From contig NZ_PQSS01000038.1 in NCBI RefSeq assembly GCF_002920535.1, positions 1 through 64,000 of the forward strand: a stretch of DNA of 64,000 nt, given 5' to 3'. The translations under genes and the position numbers were made by a program. The notes below the pieces were generated by a model. It saw only the letters and a list, made by a program, of their open reading frames with translations, did not search any database and was not told the DNA's origin. This document shows, one piece after another, positions 1-7,360 of the stretch. Source of the stretch: Streptomyces sp. Ru71. Lineage in GTDB: Bacteria > Actinomycetota > Actinomycetes > Streptomycetales > Streptomycetaceae. How positions within the stretch are numbered: position 1 is the stretch's first letter; every line of letters starts with the position of its first letter.

Positions 1-421
1 GACGCTTTCGTCCCCCCGGCGCCGACGCCTCCGTCCCCGATGCTCCCGCCCTGGACGCCCCGCCCCTGGCGCCGACGCCCTCGCCCCCAGTGCCTCGCCC
101 CCGATGCCCTCGCCCCCGACGCTTTCGGCCCCCGGCGTCTCCGTCCGCGGTGCCCCGGCCGCACAATCTCCCCGCCCCCGTGCGCGTTCCCCCGTGCGTG
201 TCGGGGCGGGGTTTGGCTGTGCTCGGCGTGCCTGGTGTTGGTCGGGTGTTCAGGTGGAAGGTGGGCCCCCTTTGTTCCGGGGGGGAACAATGGGTACCGT
301 CTGTCTGTCCACGGGACGGTCGGTCGGCTGGCCGATGGCCCGGGGGCGGTTAGGCTCTAGTCGCAAGGCATAGCCGTAAGGCACAACGCCCCGCACTTTC
401 AGCGTCACATCCACGAAGGAG
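1..421. other. Gene-poor stretch upstream of eno with GC-rich imperfect repeats
   Basis: About the first 150 bases are a degenerate tandem array of C-rich units built on GCCCCCGAYGCC, with variable spacing. Several frames are open through it only because the DNA is so GC-rich, and none has a recognisable product. If it is coding, it could be the low-complexity tail of a gene entering from the left, but I cannot show that. The last 100 bases form the eno leader. A TANNNT-type hexamer (TAGGCT, 351-356) is a possible -10 element with no convincing -35, and two AAGGCA direct repeats follow it. Confidence 0.5.
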
Positions 422-427
422 ATGCTC

Positions 428-1723
428 GTGCCGTCCATCGACGTCGTCGTAGCCCGGGAAATCCTGGACTCCCGAGGCAACCCCACGGTCGAGGTCGAGG
501 TCGGCCTCGACGACGGCAGCACCGGCCGTGCCGCCGTCCCGTCCGGCGCCTCCACCGGCGCCTTCGAGGCCATCGAGCTGCGCGACGGCGACTCGAACCG
601 CTACCTCGGCAAGGGCGTCGAGAAGGCCGTTCTCGCCGTCATCGAGCAGATCGGCCCGGAGCTGGTCGGCTACGACGCCACCGAGCAGCGCCTGATCGAC
701 CAGGCCATGTTCGACCTGGACGCCACCGACAACAAGGGCTCCCTCGGCGCCAACGCCATCCTCGGCGTCTCGCTCGCCGTCGCCCACGCCGCCTCCGAGG
801 CCAGCGACCTCCCCCTCTTCCGCTACCTGGGCGGCCCGAACGCGCACCTGCTCCCGGTGCCGATGATGAACATCCTGAACGGCGGCTCGCACGCCGACTC
901 CAACGTGGACATCCAGGAGTTCATGATCGCCCCGATCGGCGCGGAGTCCTTCTCCGAGGCCCTGCGCTGGGGTGCCGAGGTCTACCACACCCTGAAGAAG
1001 GTCCTGAAGTCCAAGGGCCTGTCCACCGGCCTGGGCGACGAGGGCGGCTTCGCCCCGAACCTCGGCTCCAACCGTGAGGCCCTCGACCTCATCCTGGAAG
1101 CCATCAAGGAGGCCGGCTACACCCCCGGCGAGCAGATCGCGCTCGCCCTGGACGTGGCCGCGTCCGAGTTCTACAAGGACGGCTCCTACCTCTTCGAGGG
1201 CAAGAACCGCTCCGCCGAGGAGATGACCGAGTACTACGCCGAGCTGGTCGAGGCGTACCCGCTGGTCTCCATCGAGGACCCGCTGTTCGAGGACGACTGG
1301 GAGGGCTGGAAGACCATCACCGCCAAGCTCGGTGACAAGGTCCAGCTCGTCGGCGACGACCTGTTCGTCACCAACCCCGAGCGCCTGCAGCGCGGTATCG
1401 AGGAGGGCGCCGCCAACGCCCTGCTGGTGAAGGTCAACCAGATCGGCTCGCTCACCGAGACCCTGGACGCCGTCGAGCTGGCCCAGCGCAACGGCTACAA
1501 GTGCATGATGTCCCACCGCTCCGGCGAGACCGAGGACGTCACCATCGCCGACCTGGCCGTCGCCACCAACTGCGGCCAGATCAAGACCGGCGCCCCGGCC
1601 CGCTCCGAGCGCGTCGCCAAGTACAACCAGCTGCTGCGCATCGAGGAGATCCTCGACGACGCCGCGGTGTACGCCGGCCGCAGCGCCTTCCCGCGCTTCC
1701 GCGGGCCGGTCGCCAAGGGCTGA
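428..1723 (+). CDS. eno: Enolase (phosphopyruvate hydratase)
   Basis: Interconverts 2-phosphoglycerate and phosphoenolpyruvate in glycolysis; cytosolic, Mg-dependent. The 431-residue product has the normal bacterial length. Family signatures are visible: SGASTG near residue 40, GDEGGFAPNL near 205, the metal/lysine segments around VGDDLFVTN and KVNQIGSLTET, and the C-terminal MMSHRSGETED. I chose GTG at 428 rather than the in-frame ATG at 422 because AAGGAG (416-421) sits 6 nt before the GTG while the ATG overlaps it; the product then starts MPSIDVVVAREILDSRG, as in homologues. It is followed by a hairpin and the divIC-like gene about 100 bp downstream. Identification is secure. Confidence 0.98.
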   Translation: MPSIDVVVAREILDSRGNPTVEVEVGLDDGSTGRAAVPSGASTGAFEAIELRDGDSNRYLGKGVEKAVLAVIEQIGPELVGYDATEQRLIDQAMFDLDATDNKGSLGANAILGVSLAVAHAASEASDLPLFRYLGGPNAHLLPVPMMNILNGGSHADSNVDIQEFMIAPIGAESFSEALRWGAEVYHTLKKVLKSKGLSTGLGDEGGFAPNLGSNREALDLILEAIKEAGYTPGEQIALALDVAASEFYKDGSYLFEGKNRSAEEMTEYYAELVEAYPLVSIEDPLFEDDWEGWKTITAKLGDKVQLVGDDLFVTNPERLQRGIEEGAANALLVKVNQIGSLTETLDAVELAQRNGYKCMMSHRSGETEDVTIADLAVATNCGQIKTGAPARSERVAKYNQLLRIEEILDDAAVYAGRSAFPRFRGPVAKG

Positions 1724-1754
1724 CCCATCCTGGCGTAAGGCTTAGCCAGTCGTA

Positions 1755-1799
1755 CGTACGTCCCCGTACTCGGTCCCGTACCGTGTCCGGGGACGTACG
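1755..1799 (+). terminator. Hairpin between eno and the divIC-like gene
   Basis: Perfect 12-bp inverted repeat: arms 1755-1766 and 1788-1799, core CGTACGTCCCCG. The 21-nt loop itself contains a GTAC...GTAC pair. There is no U-tract, as is usual for Streptomyces. It could attenuate read-through from eno or shape the leader of the next gene. Confidence 0.55.
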
Positions 1800-1822
1800 C
1801 GCGTGTGAAAGGGGAGGCCGGC

Positions 1823-2299
1823 ATGGCCGTGAAGGACCGGGACCGTTTCTCCACGGCGACCAGGATCCGGCTGCTCGGCGAGCAGACGGCGGCCCGCGTC
1901 TACCGTTCCCAGACCAAGCGCCAGGCCCGCCGCTCCCGGCTCACCGGCCGCGCCGCGCTGCTCGCCCTCGTGGTGTGCTCCCTGATCGTGGCGCTCGCCT
2001 ACCCGATGCGGCAGTACGTCTCGCAGCGCGCCGACATCGCCGAACTCCAGCGGCAGAAGCAGCAGGCCCAGCAGCGCGTGGAACAGCTGCGCGACCTCAA
2101 GGCGCGCTGGCAGGACGACGCCTACGCCGAGCAGCAGATCCGGCAGCGGCTGCACTATGTGATGCCGGGGGAGACCGGTTACGTCGTGATCGACCCGGAC
2201 GCCGCCAGGCAGGCGCACACCGAACCCGGCTCGGCGGACCGCCCCTGGTACTCCAACGTCTGGGACGGGGTCGACAAGGCCGACGCCGCCGACCAGTGA
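1823..2299 (+). CDS. divIC: Septum-formation initiator family protein (FtsB/DivIC type)
   Basis: Small bitopic divisome protein of 158 residues. A basic cytoplasmic N terminus (about residues 1-45) is followed by one membrane helix (about 46-66, rich in A/L/V). Next comes a heptad-like coiled coil rich in Gln, Arg and Leu (about 75-110), then a C-terminal globular tail with GETGYVVIDP. This is the FtsB/DivIC layout; members pair with FtsL and FtsQ at the septum. ATG at 1823 has GGGGAGG 5 nt upstream, so the GTG at 1805 is less likely. The position right after eno is the classic actinobacterial arrangement. The symbol follows Streptomyces usage and rests on topology plus context. Confidence 0.88.
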   Translation: MAVKDRDRFSTATRIRLLGEQTAARVYRSQTKRQARRSRLTGRAALLALVVCSLIVALAYPMRQYVSQRADIAELQRQKQQAQQRVEQLRDLKARWQDDAYAEQQIRQRLHYVMPGETGYVVIDPDAARQAHTEPGSADRPWYSNVWDGVDKADAADQ

Positions 2300-2321
2300 T
2301 TCGACAAGAGAGAACTTCGTA

Positions 2322-2870
2322 GTGGAAACGCCCCCACCGACCACCCCGCGCACCGAGCCCACCGACGCGGACGTCGAGGCCTTCAGGCAGCAGCTCGGGC
2401 GGCCGCCGCGCGGGCTGCGCGCCATCGCCCACCGCTGCCCCTGCGGGCAGCCGGACGTCGTCGAGACGGCGCCCCGGCTGCCGGACGGCACGCCCTTCCC
2501 CACGCTGTACTACCTGACCTGCCCGCGTGCGAACTCCGCGATCGGCACGCTGGAGGCCGAGGGCGTGATGAAGGAGATGACCGAGCGGCTGGGCACCGAC
2601 CCGGAGCTGGCCGCCGCCTACCGCGCCGCGCACGAGGACTACATCCGGCGCCGGGACGAGATCGAGGAGCTGACCGGCTTCCCGAGCGCCGGCGGCATGC
2701 CGGACCGGGTGAAGTGCCTGCACGTGCTGGTCGCCCACTCGCTGGCCGCCGGGCCGGGCGTCAACCCGCTCGGCGACGAGGCGATCGCGATGCTGCCCGA
2801 GTGGTGGCGCAAGGGGCCCTGCGTGACCCCGGCCCAGGACGGCACGAAGACCGAGGAGGACGCCCAGTGA
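2322..2870 (+). CDS. DUF501 domain-containing protein
   Basis: Conserved actinobacterial protein of 182 residues and unknown function. DUF501 spans most of the length: HRCPCGQPDVVETAPRLPDG near residues 37-56, LTCPRANSAIG near 66-76, and MPDRVKCLHVLVAHSLA near 126-142. The conserved cysteines (CPCG, TCPR, VKCLH) would suit metal binding, which is inference. The gene starts with GTG 22 bp after the divIC-like gene and overlaps the next gene by the GTGA stop/start, so the three genes very likely form one transcript. The same divIC-DUF501-ppx order occurs widely in actinobacteria. Confidence 0.88.
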   Translation: METPPPTTPRTEPTDADVEAFRQQLGRPPRGLRAIAHRCPCGQPDVVETAPRLPDGTPFPTLYYLTCPRANSAIGTLEAEGVMKEMTERLGTDPELAAAYRAAHEDYIRRRDEIEELTGFPSAGGMPDRVKCLHVLVAHSLAAGPGVNPLGDEAIAMLPEWWRKGPCVTPAQDGTKTEEDAQ

Positions 2871-3808
2871 CCCGTGTCGCCGCCATCGACTGCGGTACGA
2901 ACTCCATCCGTCTGCTGGTCGCCGACTGCGACCCGAAGACGGGCGAACTGGTCGACCTGGACCGCCGTATGACGATCGTGCGGCTCGGCCAGGGCGTCGA
3001 CCGCACGGGCCGGCTGGCCCCGGAGGCGCTGGAGCGCACCTTCGCCGCCTGCCGGGAGTACGCGGAGATCATCAAGGCGCACGGCGCCGAGCGGCTGCGC
3101 TTCGTGGCCACCTCCGCCTCCCGGGACGCGGAGAACCGGGACGAGTTCGTGCGCGGCGTGCTGGACATCCTCGGCGTGGAGCCCGAGGTCATCACCGGTG
3201 ACCAGGAGGCCGAGTTCTCCTTCACCGGGGCGACCCGGGAGCTGGCCGAGCACGAGCACCTGCCGCGGCCCTTCCTGGTCGTCGACATCGGCGGCGGCTC
3301 GACCGAGTTCGTGGTCGGCGAGGAGCATGTGCGCGCGGCCCGTTCGGTGGACGTCGGCTGTGTGCGGATGACCGAGCGGCACCTGGTGGCCGGCGGCGCG
3401 GTCACCGACCCGCCCACCGAGGAGCAGATCGCGGCGATGCGCGCCGACATCGAGGCCGCCCTCGACCTGGCCGAGCAGTCGGTGCCGCTGCGTCAGGCGC
3501 GCACGCTGGTCGGGCTCGCCGGGTCGGTGACGACCGTGTCGGCCATCGCCCAGGAGCTGCCGGAGTACGACTCGGCCCGCATCCACCACTCCCGGATCTC
3601 CCGCGAGCGGGTCCGCGAGATCACCGAGTGGCTGCTGCACTCCACGCACGCCGAGCGCGCGGCCGTGCCGTCCATGCATCCGGGACGGGTCGACGTGATC
3701 GCGGCGGGCTCCCTGGTGCTGCTGTCGATCATGGACCGGATCGGCGCGGAGGAGGTCGTGGTCAGCGAACACGACATCCTGGACGGCATCGCCTGGTCCG
3801 TGGCGTGA
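2867..3808 (+). CDS. ppx: Ppx/GppA family exopolyphosphatase
   Basis: Hydrolyses terminal phosphates of polyphosphate and/or pppGpp; cytosolic, ASKHA fold. The 313-residue protein shows the N-terminal phosphate loop AAIDCGTNSIRLLV (about residues 5-18), the second phosphate motif VVDIGGGSTEF (about 143-153) and LVGLAGSVTT (about 211-220). It corresponds to the short actinobacterial Ppx form without a C-terminal HD domain. I chose GTG at 2867 because it overlaps the DUF501 stop (GTGA) and gives the canonical MTRVAAIDCGTN start; the upstream in-frame extension overlaps DUF501 and is spurious. Whether polyP or pppGpp is the main substrate cannot be read from sequence. Confidence 0.93.
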   Translation: MTRVAAIDCGTNSIRLLVADCDPKTGELVDLDRRMTIVRLGQGVDRTGRLAPEALERTFAACREYAEIIKAHGAERLRFVATSASRDAENRDEFVRGVLDILGVEPEVITGDQEAEFSFTGATRELAEHEHLPRPFLVVDIGGGSTEFVVGEEHVRAARSVDVGCVRMTERHLVAGGAVTDPPTEEQIAAMRADIEAALDLAEQSVPLRQARTLVGLAGSVTTVSAIAQELPEYDSARIHHSRISRERVREITEWLLHSTHAERAAVPSMHPGRVDVIAAGSLVLLSIMDRIGAEEVVVSEHDILDGIAWSVA

Positions 3809-4046
3809 CTCCGGTGCACTGAAGTGCCCTGAGGGGCGCTGACGAAGAGAACGTGGCCTTTGAGGTCATTGGTTCGTTCCGCCCCTGCCGGCACGGCGTC
3901 GGGAACCGGCCACCCGCGCCTCGAAGGGGGCGCGGGGAACCGGCCCGCGCAGCGCGATCCGACCTGGTCAGCGTCCTCCGCTGAGCGCCTCCGGCCACGG
4001 TTGAGCGGGCCTTTCGGACGGCCGGATGACACCCTGCCGGGAAAGT

Positions 4047-4064
4047 TCGTGAAGTTCTTCACAA
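4047..4064 (+). promoter_or_regulatory. Candidate Rex operator upstream of ndh
   Basis: TCGTGAAGTTCTTCACAA closely matches the Streptomyces Rex operator TGTGAACNNNTTCACA: two mismatches in the 13 defined positions of the 16-bp core. Rex is the NADH/NAD-sensing repressor of respiratory genes, and ndh is a known target class. The site lies about 320 bp before the ndh start, which implies a long leader or a distal promoter. Confidence 0.65.
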
Positions 4065-4129
4065 GGAATTCCGTCCCGCAGGCCCCCTGAATGCCTTCGG
4101 ATCACCCCTCGGGGGGCCGAACTGGCCTT

Positions 4130-4141
4130 TGAACATGTTCA
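4130..4141. promoter_or_regulatory. 12-bp perfect palindrome upstream of ndh
   Basis: TGAACATGTTCA is fully self-complementary and lies 66 bp downstream of the Rex-like site. It may be a second regulator's operator; no family was assigned. Confidence 0.35.
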
Positions 4142-4383
4142 GAAGGGGTGTCCGGCGCACCTTCGGATCACGCGCCCGGTCGTGCGTTTCGGACCGCTCA
4201 CGGTGCCGTCCGGTGCCCAGAGAGGCAGCTCACGCGGCATTGACAACGGGCCGTACCGGACAACGGTTCCCGTCGCCCGCCATGATCTGCGTCACGCGGG
4301 CCGCGGAGTGTAGCACAGGCACCGTCGAACCTTGTGAAGGGGCGCACGAGCCACCCCCTCCAACCGGGTGGATACTCGATGGC

Positions 4384-5772
4384 ATGAGCACCACGGAGCG
4401 TCCCAGGATCCTCGTAGTAGGCGGCGGGTACGTAGGCCTGTACGCAGCTCGGCGCATCCTGAAGAAGATGCGTTACGGCGAGGCGACCGTCACGGTCGTC
4501 GACCCCCGGTCGTACATGACCTACCAGCCCTTCCTGCCCGAAACCGCCGCCGGCAGCATCTCCCCGCGGCACGTCGTCGTCCCGCTGCGACGCGTGCTCC
4601 CCAAGGCGGAGGTCCTCACCGGCCGGGTCACCACCATCGACCAGGACCGCAAGGTCGCCACGATCGCCCCGCTGGTCGGCGAGGCGTACGAGCTGCCCTT
4701 CGACTACCTGGTCGTCGCGCTCGGCGCGGTCTCCCGCACCTTCCCGATCCCCGGCCTCGCCGAGCAGGGCATCGGTATGAAGGGCATCGAGGAGGCCATC
4801 GGCCTGCGCAACCACGTGCTGGAGCAGCTCGACAAGGCCGACTCCACGACGGACGAGGAGATCCGCCGCAAGGCGCTCACCTTCGTCTTCGTCGGCGGTG
4901 GCTTCGCCGGCGCCGAGACCGTCGGCGAGGTCGAGGACATGGCCCGGGACGCGGCCAAGTACTACAACAACGTGTCGCGCGAGGACATGCGGTTCATCCT
5001 CGTCGACGCCGCCGACAAGATCCTCCCCGAGGTGGGCCCGAAGCTCGGCCAGTACGGCAAGGAGCACCTGGAGTCCCGCGGCGTCGAGGTCTACCTGTCC
5101 ACCTCCATGGACTCCTGCGTCGACGGCCACGTGGTGCTGAAGAACGGCCTTGAGGTCGACTCCAACACGATCGTGTGGACCGCCGGCGTCAAGCCCAACC
5201 CGGTGCTCTCCCGCTACGGCCTGCCGCTGGGCCCGCGCGGCCACGTCGACTGCGAGCCGACGCTCCAGGTCAAGGGCACCGACTACATCTGGGCCGCCGG
5301 CGACAACGCCCAGGTCCCGGACCTGGTCGGCCGCAAGGCGGGCAACGAGAACGCCTGGTGCCCGCCCAACGCCCAGCACGCGCTGCGCCAGGCCAAGGTG
5401 CTCGGCGACAACGTCCTGTCCGGCCTGCGGGGCTTCCCGCAGAAGGAGTACAGCCACGCCAACAAGGGCGCGGTGGCGGGCCTCGGCCTGCACAAGGGCG
5501 TCGCGATGATCGTCATGGGCAAGATGAAGATCAAGCTCAAGGGACGTCTCGCCTGGTACATGCACCGTGGCTACCACGGTCTGGCCATGCCGACCTGGAA
5601 CCGCAAGATCCGGGTCTTCGCCGACTGGACGCTCGGCATGTTCCTCAAGCGTGAGGTCGTCTCCCTCGGCGCGCTGGAGTCCCCGCGCGAGGAGTTCTAC
5701 GAGGCCGCCAAGCCGGCCCCGGCTCCCGCCCCGGCCGCCGTGAAGACCGAGGAGAAGGCCAAGGCCTCCTGA
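4384..5772 (+). CDS. ndh: Type-2 NADH dehydrogenase (NDH-2), FAD-dependent
   Basis: Single-subunit, non-proton-pumping NADH:menaquinone oxidoreductase on the cytoplasmic face of the membrane. The 462-residue product has the FAD dinucleotide fold VVGGGYVGLYAAR near residue 10, the NADH fold FVFVGGGFAGAETVGEVEDM near 170, the FAD-binding DYIWAAGDNAQVPD motif near 300, and a C-terminal amphipathic/hydrophobic segment for membrane attachment. The tail ends in an Ala/Pro/Lys-rich stretch. ATG at 4384 (MSTTERPRILVVGG) gives the family N terminus; the longer upstream reading frame runs through the regulatory region. The upstream Rex-like site fits redox control. A strong hairpin follows the stop. 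Confidence 0.95.
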   Translation: MSTTERPRILVVGGGYVGLYAARRILKKMRYGEATVTVVDPRSYMTYQPFLPETAAGSISPRHVVVPLRRVLPKAEVLTGRVTTIDQDRKVATIAPLVGEAYELPFDYLVVALGAVSRTFPIPGLAEQGIGMKGIEEAIGLRNHVLEQLDKADSTTDEEIRRKALTFVFVGGGFAGAETVGEVEDMARDAAKYYNNVSREDMRFILVDAADKILPEVGPKLGQYGKEHLESRGVEVYLSTSMDSCVDGHVVLKNGLEVDSNTIVWTAGVKPNPVLSRYGLPLGPRGHVDCEPTLQVKGTDYIWAAGDNAQVPDLVGRKAGNENAWCPPNAQHALRQAKVLGDNVLSGLRGFPQKEYSHANKGAVAGLGLHKGVAMIVMGKMKIKLKGRLAWYMHRGYHGLAMPTWNRKIRVFADWTLGMFLKREVVSLGALESPREEFYEAAKPAPAPAPAAVKTEEKAKAS

Positions 5773-5796
5773 CCCCCGAGGTCAGCTCCTGACAGC

Positions 5797-5840
5797 CCGA
5801 AGGGGCCGCCCGCCATCCGTGGTGCGGGCGGCCCCTTCGG
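5797..5840 (+). terminator. Terminator after ndh
   Basis: Perfect 17-bp stem (5797-5813 with 5824-5840) and a 10-nt loop, located 25 bp past the ndh stop. No U-tract, as is common in Streptomyces. Confidence 0.85.
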
Positions 5841-6009
5841 CGTGTCACAGGAGAAGCCGACGCCTCGGCGCGGTCGTCGGCACGCTCGTCGAGGAGCGCC
5901 GACCGAGGGTTTGCACAGACATGACGCGCGTGGGGGACTGCGGCCGGGCCCGGCAGGTGTTTACGTGAAGACGGACATCCGGGATGACTGGTCACGGAGG
6001 TGTTGCACC

Positions 6010-7302
6010 ATGGCCGACGCCGCCCTGCGGCTCACGCGCCTGTTCGAGCAGTTGCTGGGAGCCCCGCTCCCCGTCCGTATCCGCGCCTGGGACGGCTCAC
6101 AGGCGGGCCCGCCCGGCGCCCCCGCGCTGGTCGTGCACAACCGTCGCGCCCTGCGCCGCCTGCTGTTCAAGCCGGGCGAGCTGGGACTGGCCCGCGCCTG
6201 GGTGGCCGGCGACCTGGACATCGAGGGCGACCTGTACACCGCGCTCGACCTGCTCGCCGGGCTCATCTGGGAGCGCGGCGAGGACGCCAGAACCCTCCGC
6301 GAGGCCCTGCGCGACCCGTCCGTACGCGCCGCCGTGCGCGGCCTGGTCAAGCTCGCCGGGCCGCCGCTGCCGCCCGCCCCGCCCGCCGAGGAGGTCCGCC
6401 GGCGCCGCGGCCATCTGCACACCCGCCGCACCGACAGACGAGCCATCAGCCACCACTACGACGTCGGCAACGACTTCTACGAACTCGTCCTCGGCCCGTC
6501 CATGGTGTACTCCTGCGCCTACTGGCCCGCCCCGGACGCGACGTTGGAGACCGCCCAGCGGGACAAGCTCGAACTGGTCTGCCGCAAGCTGGCCCTGAAG
6601 CCCGGTCAGCGGCTGCTGGACGTCGGCTGCGGCTGGGGCTCCATGGCGGTCCACGCCGCCCGCGAGCACGGCGTGCGCGTCGTCGGCATCACCCTCTCCC
6701 AGGAGCAGGCCGCCTACGCCCGCAAGCGCGCCGCCGACGAGGGCCTGACCGACAAGGTCGAGATCCGGGTGCAGGACTACCGGGACGTCGACGACGGCCC
6801 CTACGACGCCGTCTCCTCCATCGGCATGGCCGAGCACGTCGGCGCCGAACGCTACCTGGAGTACGCCCGGGACCTGTACGCCCTGCTCAAGCCCGGCGGC
6901 CGGCTGCTCAACCACCAGATCGCCCGCCGCCCGCAGCGCGACGAGTCCGCCTACGACGTCGACGCGTTCATCGACGCCTACGTCTTCCCCGACGGCGAGC
7001 TCCAGCCCGTCGGCACCACCGTCACGATGCTGGAACGGGCCGGCTTCGAGGTGCGCGACGTGGAGTCGATCCGCGAGCACTACGCCCACACCCTGCGCCG
7101 CTGGGTGGCCAACCTGGAGGCGGGCTGGGAGCGTGCCGTGAAGCTCACCAGCCCGGGCCGGGCGAGGGTGTGGCGGCTGTACATGGCCGCCTCGGCGCTG
7201 TCCTTCGAACGCAACCGGATCGGCGTCAACCAGGTTCTCGCCGTGCGCACCCCGCTCTCCGGCGCCTCCGGGATGCCGCTGCGCGCCCGCACCTGGAACT
7301 GA
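6010..7302 (+). CDS. cfa: Cyclopropane-fatty-acyl-phospholipid synthase family methyltransferase
   Basis: SAM-dependent enzyme expected to add a methylene or methyl carbon to unsaturated acyl chains of membrane phospholipids. It has 430 residues, the normal CfaS length. An N-terminal lipid-binding domain (about 1-150) precedes the methyltransferase domain. The SAM-binding glycine loop LLDVGCGWGSMAVHAA is near residue 203. The preceding ISHHYDVGNDFYELVLGPSMVYSCAYW, the SIGMAEHVG stretch and ERAGFEVRDVESIREHYAHTLRRW are strong CFA-family signatures. ATG at 6010 is preceded by GGAGG at 5996-6000, a rather long 9-nt spacing. A bidirectional terminator separates it from the convergent ABC transporter. 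Confidence 0.93.
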   Translation: MADAALRLTRLFEQLLGAPLPVRIRAWDGSQAGPPGAPALVVHNRRALRRLLFKPGELGLARAWVAGDLDIEGDLYTALDLLAGLIWERGEDARTLREALRDPSVRAAVRGLVKLAGPPLPPAPPAEEVRRRRGHLHTRRTDRRAISHHYDVGNDFYELVLGPSMVYSCAYWPAPDATLETAQRDKLELVCRKLALKPGQRLLDVGCGWGSMAVHAAREHGVRVVGITLSQEQAAYARKRAADEGLTDKVEIRVQDYRDVDDGPYDAVSSIGMAEHVGAERYLEYARDLYALLKPGGRLLNHQIARRPQRDESAYDVDAFIDAYVFPDGELQPVGTTVTMLERAGFEVRDVESIREHYAHTLRRWVANLEAGWERAVKLTSPGRARVWRLYMAASALSFERNRIGVNQVLAVRTPLSGASGMPLRARTWN

Positions 7303-7309
7303 CACGCAT

Positions 7310-7345
7310 CGGGCCCCGCTCCTCCCGTGAGGGGAGCGGGGCCCG
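7310..7345. terminator. Bidirectional terminator between cfa and the ABC transporter
   Basis: A 13-bp perfect stem (7310-7322 with 7333-7345) around a short C-rich/G-rich inner pair lies between two convergent stops, so it can serve both strands. Confidence 0.8.
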
Positions 7346-7360
7346 AGGCCGTCGCGGCCG

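Larger units (their letters stand above)
3809..4383. other. 575-bp regulatory interval between ppx and ndh
   Basis: No convincing gene. It contains a degenerate copy of the dispersed GGGGCGCGGGGAAC element (3927-3940), a Rex-like operator (4047-4064), a perfect 12-bp palindrome (4130-4141), and a 12-bp direct repeat CCTTCGGATCAC at 4094-4105 and 4160-4171. A Rex half-site-like TTGTGAA lies near 4332-4338, close to the ndh start. It looks like a long promoter/leader region for ndh. Confidence 0.5.

Noticed and set aside
350..1516. 388-residue open frame antisense to enolase
   Set aside because: Val/Gly/Leu/Asp-rich shadow frame produced by GC-rich third positions; no motif and fully antisense to a secure gene.
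3860..4090. 76-residue frame between ppx and ndh
   Set aside because: No ribosome site or family, and it runs through the dispersed repeat and Rex-like operator.
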